A DNA stretch of 64,000 nt from Desulfobacterales bacterium (GTDB lineage: Bacteria; Desulfobacterota; Desulfobacteria; Desulfobacterales; JAIPEE01), in NCBI GenBank assembly GCA_021737275.1, contig JAIPEE010000003.1, positions 62,001-126,000 on the forward strand, given 5' to 3'. Position 1 is the first letter of the stretch. The number at the start of each line of letters is the position of its first letter. Shown here in pieces: positions 55,007-63,953 of this stretch. Under the pieces are notes generated by a model that ran no database searches, was not told the DNA's origin, and saw only the letters and a list, made by a program, of their open reading frames with translations. The translations under genes and the position numbers were made by a program.

Positions 55007-56419
55007 ATGGATTCAAAAAAGATTTTAATTGTTGATGACAGCCCTGTGATGCTTAAAGCCCTTTCTCACTCTTTAAAACAACAGGGCGCAGTGATTTCTC
55101 AAGCAGAAGATGGACGGACCGCTCTTGAAATTGCCCGGGAAAATCCTTTTGATCTTATCATCACCGATGTTGCCATGCCGGTACTCAACGGCCTTGAACT
55201 TTGCCGCTCCCTCAAAGATGACCATCGGACAAGAACAACCCCGGTCATTATTCTGAGTTCTCTTGATGAAGAAGAAGATATTAACAAGGGATTTCACGCC
55301 GGTGCATCCGCTTATGTCAGAAAATCAGATGCGTCTAATGTTCTTCTCAGCACTATTGATAAAATCTTAAAAAAATCCTCTTTCCAGCAAAACAAACTTA
55401 TCCTGGTTGTTGATGATTCCGAAACCACACTAAAACTTGTGCAGAGAAGCCTGGAACAGGCCGGGTTTCAGGTCATGACGGCCAAGGACGGACAGCAGGC
55501 CTATAACCTGATCTCCGAAATCCGTCCGGACCTTATTATAAGCGATATTGATATGCCGGTCATGAACGGAGTTGAGTTTTGCAAAAAAGTACGTGCCAAT
55601 TCTGATTTTGCACTTATTCCTTTTGTTATTATGAGTGCAAACAGTGACCGTGCAATTGTCCGCAGGATGTTGAACCGTGGTGCAAACGGTTATCTTGTTA
55701 AACCGTTTAATCTCGAACAGCTTGTGGTCACCATTGAAAAGATGCTTTCTGATCAGTATCTGCTCCTGATGAAAGAGACGGAAAACCTCAATATTGAACG
55801 TCGGATGATGCTGGCGAGTATCACCAGCCTGATTGAAGCGCTTGAAGCACGTGACCGCTATACCCGCGGCCATTCTGATGATGTTTCAAGAATGCTTACA
55901 AATATGGCCGCCCATATGAACATGCCGCAGGATGAAATCGACATTCTCAGTATTGCCGGTAAGCTTCATGACCTTGGTAAAATCGGTGTACCGGATGCCA
56001 TTTTACTCAAACCGGGTAGTTTAACCGCAGAAGAATTTAATATGATTAAGGAACATCCGGTTATCGGTGCCAACATTCTCGGGCCGATTCCCACATTAAA
56101 ACCGGTTATTCCTGTTATTTTACATCACCATGAAAGAATGAACGGCAAGGGTTACCCGGATGCCCTTAAAGGTTCTCAGATACCTCTCTGGTCCAGGATG
56201 ACGGCTGTGGCAGACACTTACGATGCACTGACCAGCGACAGACCCTATCGTGCCGGAATGCCTGATGAAAAAGCGTTTCAGATAATTGAAGATGTCAAGG
56301 GATCGGAACTTTGCCCGGACTGTGTAGAGCTTTTCTTTTCCGTTATGCAGCTTTCCGATAAAGATGCTGAAGTTTCAGTCAGGGAATCGTCTGAAATCAG
56401 CTATAACAAATCAGTATAA
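55007..56419 (+). CDS. Tandem-receiver HD-GYP protein (cyclic-di-GMP phosphodiesterase)
   Basis: Two receiver domains: residues 5-120 (VDDSP; phospho-Asp in LIITDVAMP) and 128-250 (VDDSE; phospho-Asp in LIISDIDMP; Lys in VKPFN). A coiled linker leads to an HD-GYP domain: HDLGKIG and HHHERMNGKGYP, the full catalytic signature. It should degrade cyclic di-GMP under phosphorylation control. No partner kinase is adjacent. The ATG lacks an obvious ribosome site. It overlaps convergent rsmG by 9 bp. Confidence 0.9.
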   Translation: MDSKKILIVDDSPVMLKALSHSLKQQGAVISQAEDGRTALEIARENPFDLIITDVAMPVLNGLELCRSLKDDHRTRTTPVIILSSLDEEEDINKGFHAGASAYVRKSDASNVLLSTIDKILKKSSFQQNKLILVVDDSETTLKLVQRSLEQAGFQVMTAKDGQQAYNLISEIRPDLIISDIDMPVMNGVEFCKKVRANSDFALIPFVIMSANSDRAIVRRMLNRGANGYLVKPFNLEQLVVTIEKMLSDQYLLLMKETENLNIERRMMLASITSLIEALEARDRYTRGHSDDVSRMLTNMAAHMNMPQDEIDILSIAGKLHDLGKIGVPDAILLKPGSLTAEEFNMIKEHPVIGANILGPIPTLKPVIPVILHHHERMNGKGYPDALKGSQIPLWSRMTAVADTYDALTSDRPYRAGMPDEKAFQIIEDVKGSELCPDCVELFFSVMQLSDKDAEVSVRESSEISYNKSV

Positions 56420-57127
56420 ACACTTAAAATCAATAATAACTATATTTCTTTCATCCCCGATGAAAGGAAGGTATATTTTTTTTACGTCCAGCGTATATTT
56501 TGTGTTTTTAAAGAAATCTTCATATTCCGGTTTTTTCATAGATTCTTGAAAATCTTCAATCTCTTTTTCTGCACCACTTCCCTTTAATGCGATAATCCTG
56601 CCCCTTTTAGCAATAAGCGGTATGGCAAGACGGACATACTTATCAAGTGCGGTTAGCGCCCTGCAGATGACAACATCAAAGCCGCCATCCGGCATCCGGC
56701 CCTCTTTGTTAAGAGATTCCGCCCTTATATGGAGCGCATCGATATTATCAAGTTTAAGCATTCTGATAATATATTTTAAAAAACTAACCCTTTTTTGAGC
56801 CGCATCAATAAGTAAAACAGAAATTGAAGGCAGAAGTATTTTAAGCGGTATGCCCGGAAATCCTCCCCCGGTTCCGATATCTAGTACAAAAGCCTCTTTT
56901 GGAATAAAGGAAAAGGGAGTAATCGCATCCAGAAAATGCTTGATTGCAACTTCATCCGGATCCGTAATACGGGTAAGGTTTGTTTTTCGATTCCAGCGAA
57001 GAAGCTCTTCGGCATGAACGGCAAACCGGTCTGATACGGAACGATTCAGTTCAACACCCAGCTCACCGGCACCGTCTTTTAATAATTTGTGCCACTGGTC
57101 AGAACCAAATTCCATACGTGCTTTCAT
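56411..57127 (-). CDS. rsmG: 16S rRNA m7G527 methyltransferase
   Basis: RsmG methylates G527 of 16S rRNA. SAM-binding motif I VLDIGTGGGFPGIPL; N-terminal WNRKTNLTRITDPDEVAIKHFLDA is diagnostic; then AQKRVSFLKYI and ICRALTALDKYVRLA. 238 residues. The start may be Met5. It overlaps the CoA-transferase fusion gene by 4 bp, so they may share a transcript. Confidence 0.92.
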   Translation of the reverse strand: MKARMEFGSDQWHKLLKDGAGELGVELNRSVSDRFAVHAEELLRWNRKTNLTRITDPDEVAIKHFLDAITPFSFIPKEAFVLDIGTGGGFPGIPLKILLPSISVLLIDAAQKRVSFLKYIIRMLKLDNIDALHIRAESLNKEGRMPDGGFDVVICRALTALDKYVRLAIPLIAKRGRIIALKGSGAEKEIEDFQESMKKPEYEDFFKNTKYTLDVKKIYLPFIGDERNIVIIDFKCLY

Positions 57128-59034
57128 TTATTCTCTTCAGGAGAATTATCTGCAACCACCGGCTTTTCATCAAAATCCATTGTAATCAAAACATCACCAC
57201 CCCGGCGCGGCACAATGTGAGCATTGGGATAAGCTTTTTTAAACACATGGATCATTGATGTATTATCTTTAAGGGTCGTTGCAGAAAAGCCTTTAAAGTT
57301 ATTTTCCTTTGCAATTTCCTCCAAAATTTTAAGCATATAAGATGCAATACCCAGGCCTTGAAAATCCTCTCTTACAACAAATGCCACTTCAGCCCTGTCA
57401 TTTTCTCCCATGGCATATGAAGCAATTGCCATAATTTCCTTGTGGCCGCCCTTTTGAGCCAAACCGATTATTGACATGTTTTTACGATAATCAACATCAG
57501 CCCACTGCTTCTGTACAACTTCGTGTGAAAAGTTTTTCATCGTATAAAAAAAGCGGTAAAAAATTGTTTTTTCCTGCAGCGAGTAAAAAAAGTTTCTGTA
57601 CTCAAATTCATCTGATGGATAAAGTGCCCTGAATTCAATTGTACGCCCTTTATCAAGTTCCATCGTGTAGTGATATTTTTTAATAAAGAAAAGATCCTGG
57701 TTTGAAGGCGGCAGCTGATCTGCAAATATATACCGATGTTTTTTCGCCTCTTCAATCAGGTAATCCCGGAATTTAGGGTGGGCCACCTGTGCAAGTTCCA
57801 TAACGCGCTGGTAAATACTTTTTCCCTGTAATTCGGCATAGCCATATTCGGTAACAACATAGTTAACATCACCACGTGTATTGGCCACACCTGCCCCTTC
57901 ACTCAAATGAGGAACAATCCGTGATATGGTATCATTTTTTGCTGTTGAGGGCAGAACCACAATGGAATACCCCCCGGACGACATGGAACATCCACGAAGA
58001 AAATCAACCTGATCACCGATCCCGCTAAAAAACATCTTACCCAGTGAATCTGAACAAACCTGGCCGGTCAGATCAATTTCAAGTGCGGTTGAAATCGATA
58101 CCATATTGTCATTTCTGGCAATCTGGCTCGGATCATTTACAAATTCTGCTGACCGAAAGCCGAAAATCGGATTACCATCAATGTAATCATACATCTCTTT
58201 TGAACCCATGCACATGGACGCCATAACACGGCCGGGTGTTACATTTTTTTCATCGTTAGTAATAATGTCCTTTTCGATCAGATTAATCAACCCGTCAGAT
58301 ATTACATGGGTATGAACACCCAGGGCTTTTTTCTTGTCCAGATATTGTAAAATGGCATTGGGTAGTTCACCAAAACCGATATGAAGCGTATCACCGTCTT
58401 CGATAATCCGGGCAACCGACAGACCTATTCGTCTGACCACTTCCTTATCTTTTACCCTGGGAGAATATTCAATCAGGGGTTCATCATGAATAACCAGATA
58501 ATCAATATCTTCAACATGAATAATCCCATCACCCCAGGTTCTGGGCATTCGGGGATTAACCTGGGCAACCACGACATTGGCATGATCTACACCTGAACGG
58601 GTAATATCAACTGAAACGCCGAGACTGCAATAACCAAATCGATCCGGCGGGCTAACTTGAACAATTGCCACATCAAGGCCGATTCGTTGGCTTTTAAATA
58701 ATCTGGGAATCTGTGAAAGATAGGTCGGAATATAGTCAATCTTTCCTTCAAAAGCCGCCTTACGCATACCGGGGCTTACAAAAAAGAGCTTCAGGGAAAA
58801 TCGCCTGAGAAAATCCGGATTTTCAACAAACTCAACAAGGGTATGGGGAAGCATCTGGTAAACCATAATATCCTGCATTTGAGGATCGTTTGCCATGGTT
58901 CTGATCAGATGCTGCGGTTCACCACAACCGGTTCCTAAAAACACGCGGCTGCCCCGGTAAATTTTTGATATAGCTGTTGATGCGTCTACAATTTTTTCAG
59001 GGCAGTAATCTTCAAGCCAGGCCTTGTAGTCCAT
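57124..59034 (-). CDS. Acetyl-CoA hydrolase/transferase fused to a GNAT acetyltransferase domain
   Basis: Start at 59034 (MDYKAWLEDY), preceded by AAAGGAG; the frame extends to 59067. Residues about 1-440 form a two-lobed CoA-transferase of the acetyl-CoA hydrolase/4-hydroxybutyrate CoA-transferase family, with the catalytic Glu in VVTEYGYAELQGKS. Residues about 475-620 form a GNAT fold (acetyl-CoA loop REDFQGLGIASYML). Domain order CoA-transferase then GNAT gives 636 residues. I infer CoA transfer between carboxylic acids; the GNAT part may acetylate a protein or modulate the enzyme. Confidence 0.88.
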   Translation of the reverse strand: MDYKAWLEDYCPEKIVDASTAISKIYRGSRVFLGTGCGEPQHLIRTMANDPQMQDIMVYQMLPHTLVEFVENPDFLRRFSLKLFFVSPGMRKAAFEGKIDYIPTYLSQIPRLFKSQRIGLDVAIVQVSPPDRFGYCSLGVSVDITRSGVDHANVVVAQVNPRMPRTWGDGIIHVEDIDYLVIHDEPLIEYSPRVKDKEVVRRIGLSVARIIEDGDTLHIGFGELPNAILQYLDKKKALGVHTHVISDGLINLIEKDIITNDEKNVTPGRVMASMCMGSKEMYDYIDGNPIFGFRSAEFVNDPSQIARNDNMVSISTALEIDLTGQVCSDSLGKMFFSGIGDQVDFLRGCSMSSGGYSIVVLPSTAKNDTISRIVPHLSEGAGVANTRGDVNYVVTEYGYAELQGKSIYQRVMELAQVAHPKFRDYLIEEAKKHRYIFADQLPPSNQDLFFIKKYHYTMELDKGRTIEFRALYPSDEFEYRNFFYSLQEKTIFYRFFYTMKNFSHEVVQKQWADVDYRKNMSIIGLAQKGGHKEIMAIASYAMGENDRAEVAFVVREDFQGLGIASYMLKILEEIAKENNFKGFSATTLKDNTSMIHVFKKAYPNAHIVPRRGGDVLITMDFDEKPVVADNSPEENK

Positions 59035-59207
59035 GTTTTCTCCTTTGGATTTAATTAGCTGATCCACTTACCTCTTCTTTTCACAAAAAAAGCATCATGA
59101 AATAGCTGAATTAATAATACATTTCAACCTAAATCGATCATTAAGTCAACAAAGAGATTTTTCTTTGCCTGTTTTTATATATTTACTCAAAGATATTCAT
59201 CACTTTA

Positions 59208-59236
59208 TTGACTTTTTAATTATTGTGTTAAATTAT
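59208..59236 (+). promoter_or_regulatory. Predicted promoter of elbB
   Basis: TTGACT (59208-59213), 17 bp, AATTAT (59231-59236). Leader of about 35-40 nt ending in a strong ribosome site, AGGAGG, just before the elbB ATG. Confidence 0.5.
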
Positions 59237-59280
59237 CCGGAAAAACAATAGTTCCTATTTTTATAATTTCAGGAGGTTCA

Positions 59281-59934
59281 ATGAAAAAAATTGGAGTTTT
59301 ACTTGCCGGCTGCGGTAAAAACGACGGTTCGGAAATTCATGAATCCGTTCTGACGCTTCTAAGTATTGATCGTGCCAATGCAAAAGCCGTATGTATGGCC
59401 CCTGATATGGATCAGCTTCATGTAATCAATCACCTGACCGGTATGGAAACAGAAGAGAAACGAAACGTATTGGTTGAATCCGCCAGAATTGCCCGGGGAG
59501 AGATCACAGACATCAAAAATATTACGGCAGAAGATATTGATGCGCTGGTTATTCCCGGTGGTGCAGGATCCATAAAAAATCTGAGCAATTACGCTATTAA
59601 AGGAACAGGTGCTTCCGTAAATCATGAGGTACTTCGCCTGATCAATGAAATGTCAGACAAGGCCAAACCAATCGGTGCCATCTGTATTGCTCCGGCCACC
59701 CTGACAAAGGCGCTTTCCAGTAAAAATCCCGAAGTAACTGTTGGTAATGATATTTCTTCAGCTGAAAAAATTGAGGCCATGGGCGGCCGGCACAAAATCT
59801 GTACAGTCGATAATATTCATATTGATAAAAATAACAGATTAGTCAGCACACCGGCGTATATGCTCGGACCTGGTATAAAGGATATATCAATTGGCATTGA
59901 AAAGCTCATAAATCAGATAATTGATATGATTTGA
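59281..59934 (+). CDS. elbB: ElbB-type DJ-1/PfpI family protein
   Basis: 217 residues. The start KKIGVLLAGCGKNDGSEIHES is characteristic of ElbB (enhancing lycopene biosynthesis protein 2), reported to have glyoxalase III activity. Nucleophile Cys in AICIAPATLTK; DALVIPGGAGSIKNLS precedes it. Strong AGGAGG ribosome site. No terpenoid gene is adjacent, so only the family function is claimed. Confidence 0.9.
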   Translation: MKKIGVLLAGCGKNDGSEIHESVLTLLSIDRANAKAVCMAPDMDQLHVINHLTGMETEEKRNVLVESARIARGEITDIKNITAEDIDALVIPGGAGSIKNLSNYAIKGTGASVNHEVLRLINEMSDKAKPIGAICIAPATLTKALSSKNPEVTVGNDISSAEKIEAMGGRHKICTVDNIHIDKNNRLVSTPAYMLGPGIKDISIGIEKLINQIIDMI

Positions 59935-60013
59935 AACAATAGTGTAACGCTAATCAAAAAGTGATGGTTTAATATTTACTGTATTATTAAATACTTAAGG
60001 ACGTTGATTTAAA

Positions 60014-60895
60014 TTGAGCAATAAAACTGATGAACGACAGCCTGTTGGAACATTTCCGCCAATGAAAACCAGTACATTTAAACGATTCAGTGACTTCATC
60101 TATAATGAACTGGGTATCAAAATGCCTGAATCTAAAATGACCCTGCTCCAGTCCCGATTCCAGAAACGGTTGCGTCTTCTGGGCCTCAAAAGCTATGACG
60201 CATACTGTGATTATGTATTCAGCCCTGAAGGTATGCAGGATGAACTGGATATTATGATCGATCGGGTTACAACCAACAAAACCGATTTTTTTCGTGAACC
60301 CAAACATTTCACCATACTGACTGACGAAGTGTTGCCAAAACTTATCCGGAAAACCCAGGCAGGGTATGGAAACAAACTCATGGTCTGGAGCTCTGCTTCT
60401 TCAACAGGAGAAGAGCCTTACACCCTTGCAATGGTTCTGGATGATTTTGCAAAGAAAAACAAGGGATTCAAATTTTCCATATTAGCCACAGATATTTCAA
60501 ACGAGGTCCTTCAGCACGCTGTAAACGGTGTTTATGAAATGGAAAAAGTATATCCTGTCCCAACTGATTTTAAAAAACGGTACTTGCTCAGAAGTAAAAA
60601 ACCGGAAAGAAAAGTGGTCAGAGTTGTCCCCGAATTACGATCCCTGGTTCATTTTCAACGGCTCAACCTGATGGATAACCAATTTGATATTCGGGACAAG
60701 ATGGATATCATTTTTTGCAGGAATGTAATTATTTATTTTGATAAACCAACTCAAAACAAAGTTATCAACAGTCTTTGCCGTCATCTAAAGCCTGGTGGTT
60801 ATATGTTTATGGGACATTCGGAAACGCTGAGCGGTCTCAACGTACCGCTGAAATTATGCGGCTCAACAGTTTATCGAAAAATCTCTGATGGATGA
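60014..60895 (+). CDS. cheR: Chemotaxis-type protein-glutamate methyltransferase CheR
   Basis: 293 residues. The N-terminal helical domain (FKRFSDFIYNELGIKM, VTTNKTDFFREPKHF) and SAM-binding WSSASSTGEEPYTLAM identify CheR. Then ILATDISNEVLQHA, and IIFCRNVIIYFDKPTQNKV with the catalytic region, and MGHSETLSG. TTG start with TTAAGG upstream; an ATG at 60062 would remove the first 16 residues. No other che gene is in the window. Confidence 0.92.
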   Translation: MSNKTDERQPVGTFPPMKTSTFKRFSDFIYNELGIKMPESKMTLLQSRFQKRLRLLGLKSYDAYCDYVFSPEGMQDELDIMIDRVTTNKTDFFREPKHFTILTDEVLPKLIRKTQAGYGNKLMVWSSASSTGEEPYTLAMVLDDFAKKNKGFKFSILATDISNEVLQHAVNGVYEMEKVYPVPTDFKKRYLLRSKKPERKVVRVVPELRSLVHFQRLNLMDNQFDIRDKMDIIFCRNVIIYFDKPTQNKVINSLCRHLKPGGYMFMGHSETLSGLNVPLKLCGSTVYRKISDG

Positions 60896-61039
60896 TGATC
60901 TTCCTGTTATTTGAACGCTATATAACGCATTCTCTCCTTGACAAGTATACAATATATAGGTATTTATGAACCATTCATTCTTGAGAAAAATTCTTTTTCA
61001 AGGATTTGAATTCCCGAAGTTGAACATTGAACTTCTTTT

Positions 61040-61801
61040 TTGGGTGACAGATTGACAACTGCATTATCCACCACTGAAATTTTTGATGCCTGCAGCCTTC
61101 TCTTTGGCTCTCAAATAAATATTTCACTTGATTTTGTAAAATATTTACAACCATCCGGCGTAAAGGCAGCATACTGGCAAAAAGCACTTGAAACCCATCC
61201 GGACCGTGCAAAATATCTTGGTAAGGATGCAGCTGAAATGGGTGAGTGCTTTAAAAAAATTACTGCAGCATATAAAATGCTTAGCTCAATTGTCACAACC
61301 GGCAACACGATTTTATATACGCCCCCCAATATCCCCAAACAGGCCGCACCAAAAAATGAAAAAAGCAGGCCCCGTACATATAAAAAATATCAAAAACAAA
61401 GTGAACAGTTTTATCAGGGCAATATTCCCGCCAGAAAACTGCTTTTCGGGCAATATATTTACTACTCAGGCTTTGTTTCCTGGCGGATAATGATAAAAGC
61501 AATTATCTGGCAGCGAAAACAGCGTCCACTGATCGGTAAATTAGCCTGTGAGTGGGGAATGCTTTCAGATGACAGCATACAAAATATTCTGAGAAACAAG
61601 CAGTTCCTGGAAAAATTTGGAGAGTGTGCGATAAGAAAAGGTTATTTATCATCATATGCGCTAATGGCACTCTTGGGAAAGCAGCGCAGACTTCAGAAAC
61701 CGATGGGGCACTATCTTGTAAAAAATGGTATTCTCCTTCCAAACACAGTCTTAAGGCTGGTTAAACAACAGCAACTTCACAACAGGAACTATAAAACCTG
61801 A
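61040..61801 (+). CDS. J-domain protein with four MshEN-like repeats
   Basis: 253 residues. A J domain occupies about 10-85, with the HPD triad at 53-55 (ALETHPDRAKYLG) and a helix IV region (KITAAYKMLS), so it should stimulate a DnaK-type chaperone. After a Lys-rich linker come four repeats of about 28 residues: GQYIYYSGFVSW (137-148), GKLACEWGMLSD (166-177), GECAIRKGYLSS, GHYLVKNGILLP. The G-x6-G-[FMYI]-[VL] spacing resembles MshEN/GspE N-terminal repeats that bind cyclic di-GMP. TTG start; ribosome site weak. Confidence 0.7.
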   Translation: MGDRLTTALSTTEIFDACSLLFGSQINISLDFVKYLQPSGVKAAYWQKALETHPDRAKYLGKDAAEMGECFKKITAAYKMLSSIVTTGNTILYTPPNIPKQAAPKNEKSRPRTYKKYQKQSEQFYQGNIPARKLLFGQYIYYSGFVSWRIMIKAIIWQRKQRPLIGKLACEWGMLSDDSIQNILRNKQFLEKFGECAIRKGYLSSYALMALLGKQRRLQKPMGHYLVKNGILLPNTVLRLVKQQQLHNRNYKT

Positions 61802-61844
61802 AAAACCTGTTATTGTTGTACGACTTCCCGAATAGGAGGTTTTT

Positions 61845-62954
61845 TTGAATAACATCATTTCTGAACGGCTTTCAAAACTTCGTAATTCTTTTGACAAACA
61901 CAATATTGATACCCTCATGGTTCTCATAGAGGAAAACCGTCGGTTTCTTAGCGGCTATACCGGTGAGGACACCCAGTTTGATGAATCTGCAGGGGCTCTT
62001 TTTATTTCAAAAACAAAACTTGTCCTGGCAACTGACGGAAGATTTGATATTCAGGCCAGATCAGAAGCACCTGATTATGATGTTGTAATCTACAGAGAGG
62101 GTCTCCACAAAAGCATCAGTAATATTCTGAAAAATCTTGAGACAAACCGGATAGGCTTTGAAGGTGCCCGCCTTTCATTTATGCAGCACAAAAAAATTAA
62201 CGAACAGCTCAAAGAAGAAAATTTTGATATCACATTCGTTGAGCTTGACGGTATTGTTGAACAACTTCGAATGATCAAATCACCTGATGAAATAGAATCC
62301 ATCAGAAAGGCATTGCTTTTAGCTGAAGAGTCTTTCATTCTTTTTCAGGAAACATTTGAGCCCGGTATGACCGAAAAAGAAGCAGCGTGGGAACTGGAAA
62401 AGATAATGCGGGAAAATGGCGCTGACCGTCTTTCATTTCCAACCATTGTTGCCTCCGGCCCTAACAGTGCCCTGCCTCATGCCGTTCCCGGCAACAGAAA
62501 AATCAGGGAAAGCGAACCTGTTCTTTTTGACTGGGGAATTAAGTTGAACGGCTATTGTTCAGATATTTCCAGAACAACCGTTATCGGAAAACCTGATGAT
62601 ATGTTTAGAAAAGTTTATCAGACTGTTTTTGATGCCCAGTATATGGCCATAGACGCGATTAAACCCGGCTCAAGCGCTAAAGCGGTTGATGCGGTTGCCA
62701 GAAATTATATCCATAAAAAAGGATTCAAGGGAAAATTCGACCATAGTCTCGGCCATGGTGTAGGACTGGCTATCCATGAACTCCCCAGGTTAAGCCCGAT
62801 TTCCGACGCTACCCTGGAACCGGGTATGGTCACCACTGTTGAACCGGGCATCTATATTGAAGGTTGGGGCGGCGTTAGAATTGAAAATATGGTTGCGGTC
62901 ACTGATGATGGTGCCGACGTATTAAATGCATTTGAACCGGCCGGGCTTTTCTGA
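61845..62954 (+). CDS. M24-family Xaa-Pro aminopeptidase
   Basis: 369 residues: N-terminal creatinase-like domain (1-125) and catalytic pita-bread domain with metal ligands Asp (LFDWGIKLNG), Asp (YCSDISRTT), His (HSLGHGVGLAIHE), Glu (VTTVEPGIYIEG) and Glu (VRIENMVAV). It removes an N-terminal residue before proline. TTG start with a very strong AGGAGG ribosome site. It overlaps xerD by 1 bp (TGATG). Confidence 0.93.
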   Translation: MNNIISERLSKLRNSFDKHNIDTLMVLIEENRRFLSGYTGEDTQFDESAGALFISKTKLVLATDGRFDIQARSEAPDYDVVIYREGLHKSISNILKNLETNRIGFEGARLSFMQHKKINEQLKEENFDITFVELDGIVEQLRMIKSPDEIESIRKALLLAEESFILFQETFEPGMTEKEAAWELEKIMRENGADRLSFPTIVASGPNSALPHAVPGNRKIRESEPVLFDWGIKLNGYCSDISRTTVIGKPDDMFRKVYQTVFDAQYMAIDAIKPGSSAKAVDAVARNYIHKKGFKGKFDHSLGHGVGLAIHELPRLSPISDATLEPGMVTTVEPGIYIEGWGGVRIENMVAVTDDGADVLNAFEPAGLF

Positions 62955-63880
62955 TGCCAACAAAGAGTGATTCGGATTTAAAAGTAACGCCTCTGGACAG
63001 ACTTGCAGACCGTTATTATAACTACATTCTTGTTGAAAAAGGGTTATCAAAAAAAACCCTCTCTTCCTACAGCCGGGATCTTTCCCGGTATTTTGATTAT
63101 CTGAGACAACAACACATCTCCAACGTGTCAAGTGAAGATACGCCGGTTATCATGAAACACCTGATTAAACTTAGGTCGGAAGGTTTAAACGCCAAATCAA
63201 GATCAAGACACCTTGTAACACTCAGGGGGTTTTATAGATTTCTTGTACAGGAAAAAGTGATTGATCATGACCCGGCACGAATTATTGATTTGCCCAAAAG
63301 CGGACTTAAACTTCCGGATGTTTTTTCAGTAGAAGAGATCAATTCATTATTGAGTGTACCCGATACAGACAAACCACTTGGTAATCGGGATGCCGCCATG
63401 ATGGAACTGCTTTATGCCGCCGGACTCCGGGTGTCTGAGCTGATTAATGTAAAGCTGCAGGATGTTAACCTTGAAGCCTGTTTTGTAAGAGTCCTCGGTA
63501 AGGGCTCAAAGGAGAGAATTGTTCCCATCGGCCTCCATGCCCGTGAGAAGATTGATGATTTCATTAAATCGGGCAGACCTTTATTGTTAAAGAAACATAT
63601 CAGTAAATTTCTTTTCGTGGCCAGAGCCGGAAAACCCATGACCAGACAGGGCTTCTGGAAACGCCTGAAAGAATATGCGCTCAGGGCCGGTATCAAAAAG
63701 AAAATTACGCCCCATAGCTTACGGCACTCTTTTGCCAGCCACCTGCTGGAAGGTGGCGCCGATCTGAGGTCCGTTCAGATCATGCTGGGACATGTTGATA
63801 TTTCAACAACCCAGATTTATACACATGTTGCCCGGGAACACTTGAGACAAATGCATACTAAATTTCATCCAAGGGGTTGA
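62954..63880 (+). CDS. xerD: Site-specific tyrosine recombinase XerD
   Basis: 308 residues. Catalytic residues of tyrosine recombinases: R159 (YAAGLRVSEL), K183 (GKGSKERIVP), H254 and R257 (HSLRHSFASHLLEGGADLRS), H280 (LGH) and nucleophile Y289 (TQIYTHV). N-terminal SAM-like domain matches XerD. It resolves chromosome dimers with XerC at dif. Its position after a peptidase gene, with no phage genes, supports a housekeeping Xer role rather than an integrase. Confidence 0.9.
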   Translation: MPTKSDSDLKVTPLDRLADRYYNYILVEKGLSKKTLSSYSRDLSRYFDYLRQQHISNVSSEDTPVIMKHLIKLRSEGLNAKSRSRHLVTLRGFYRFLVQEKVIDHDPARIIDLPKSGLKLPDVFSVEEINSLLSVPDTDKPLGNRDAAMMELLYAAGLRVSELINVKLQDVNLEACFVRVLGKGSKERIVPIGLHAREKIDDFIKSGRPLLLKKHISKFLFVARAGKPMTRQGFWKRLKEYALRAGIKKKITPHSLRHSFASHLLEGGADLRSVQIMLGHVDISTTQIYTHVAREHLRQMHTKFHPRG

Positions 63881-63924
63881 TTTTATTAAAACGCTATTAA
63901 TTGCACTCTCTTACCTTATCTTTC

Positions 63925-63953
63925 TTGACACTTAGAATCATTTTGTTTAAAAT
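63925..63953 (+). promoter_or_regulatory. Strong sigma-70 promoter at the right edge
   Basis: TTGACA (63925-63930), 17-bp spacer, TAAAAT (63948-63953): an almost ideal promoter reading out of the window towards an unseen gene. Confidence 0.65.

Noticed and set aside
62954-63880. XerD-like gene as a phage or integron integrase
   Set aside because: No attachment repeats, tRNA or phage genes nearby; sequence fits housekeeping XerD.
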